Assembly (NCBI RefSeq): GCF_964340395.1
Contig: NC_135567.1
Span: 17,496,306 to 17,560,305, forward strand
Direction: 5' to 3'
DNA length: 64,000 bases
Origin: Glandiceps talaboti
Taxonomy: Eukaryota > Hemichordata > Enteropneusta > Spengelidae
Shown one piece after another: positions 62,752-64,000 of this stretch (position 1 is its first letter; each line of letters starts with the position of its first letter). Both the position numbers and the translations under genes were made by a program. Under the pieces are notes generated by a model, which saw only the letters and a program-made list of their open reading frames with translations, was not told the DNA's origin and did no database searches.

Positions 62752-64000
<1,249 letters not shown>

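Overview
This is a nuclear genome segment from an animal, most likely a marine invertebrate. The evidence is multi-exon genes with GT-AG introns, AATAAA signals, long introns, tRNA-derived SINE copies, many small terminal-inverted-repeat elements and very abundant ACAT, GACA and GA microsatellites. I cannot fix the phylum from the sequence alone. Base composition is AT-rich. Most of the window is intron or intergenic repeat.

Layout. (1) 1-1780: a degenerate tandem array, then unannotated sequence. (2) 1838-5832 (+): a five-exon gene for a 452-residue protein I do not recognise; all four splice phases agree. (3) 9984-35255 (-): a 25 kb gene for cytosolic-type NAD-dependent glycerol-3-phosphate dehydrogenase (GPD1 family), rebuilt completely from eight coding exons. 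It has two alternative, mutually exclusive last exons (13928-14024 and 9984-10080). The first exon can also start 45 codons upstream of the usual start, adding a basic, acid-free leader that looks like a mitochondrial presequence. (4) 35256-44250: intergenic sequence with repeats and two weak exon candidates. (5) 44255-60215: an inverted gene duplication. Two convergent two-exon genes (49866-52298 on + and 59792-56207 on -) encode roughly 210-residue, probably helical proteins of unknown family. Their large second exons are about 93% identical in protein, while their short charged first exons differ almost completely. A third possible first exon, in matching phase, lies at 44255-44318 (+). (6) 60216-64000: foldback elements, a recent 122-bp tandem duplication, the degenerate 3' end of a LINE, and microsatellites.

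Dispersed repeats that recur here include: a tRNA-headed SINE (22487, 36853, 32130, partial 29117); a TTAA-flanked piggyBac-like MITE (three copies); a 209-bp hAT-like MITE with an 8-bp target duplication nested inside one SINE; and at least eight foldback families, several seen only as half copies. Two clusters of sites resembling the CTCF core lie at 9630-9888 and 18190-18950 within or just past the GPD gene.

The genes do not form an obvious pathway. The points most worth following are the GPD alternative ends (both N- and C-terminal) and the inverted gene pair that joins different N-termini to one conserved helical domain.
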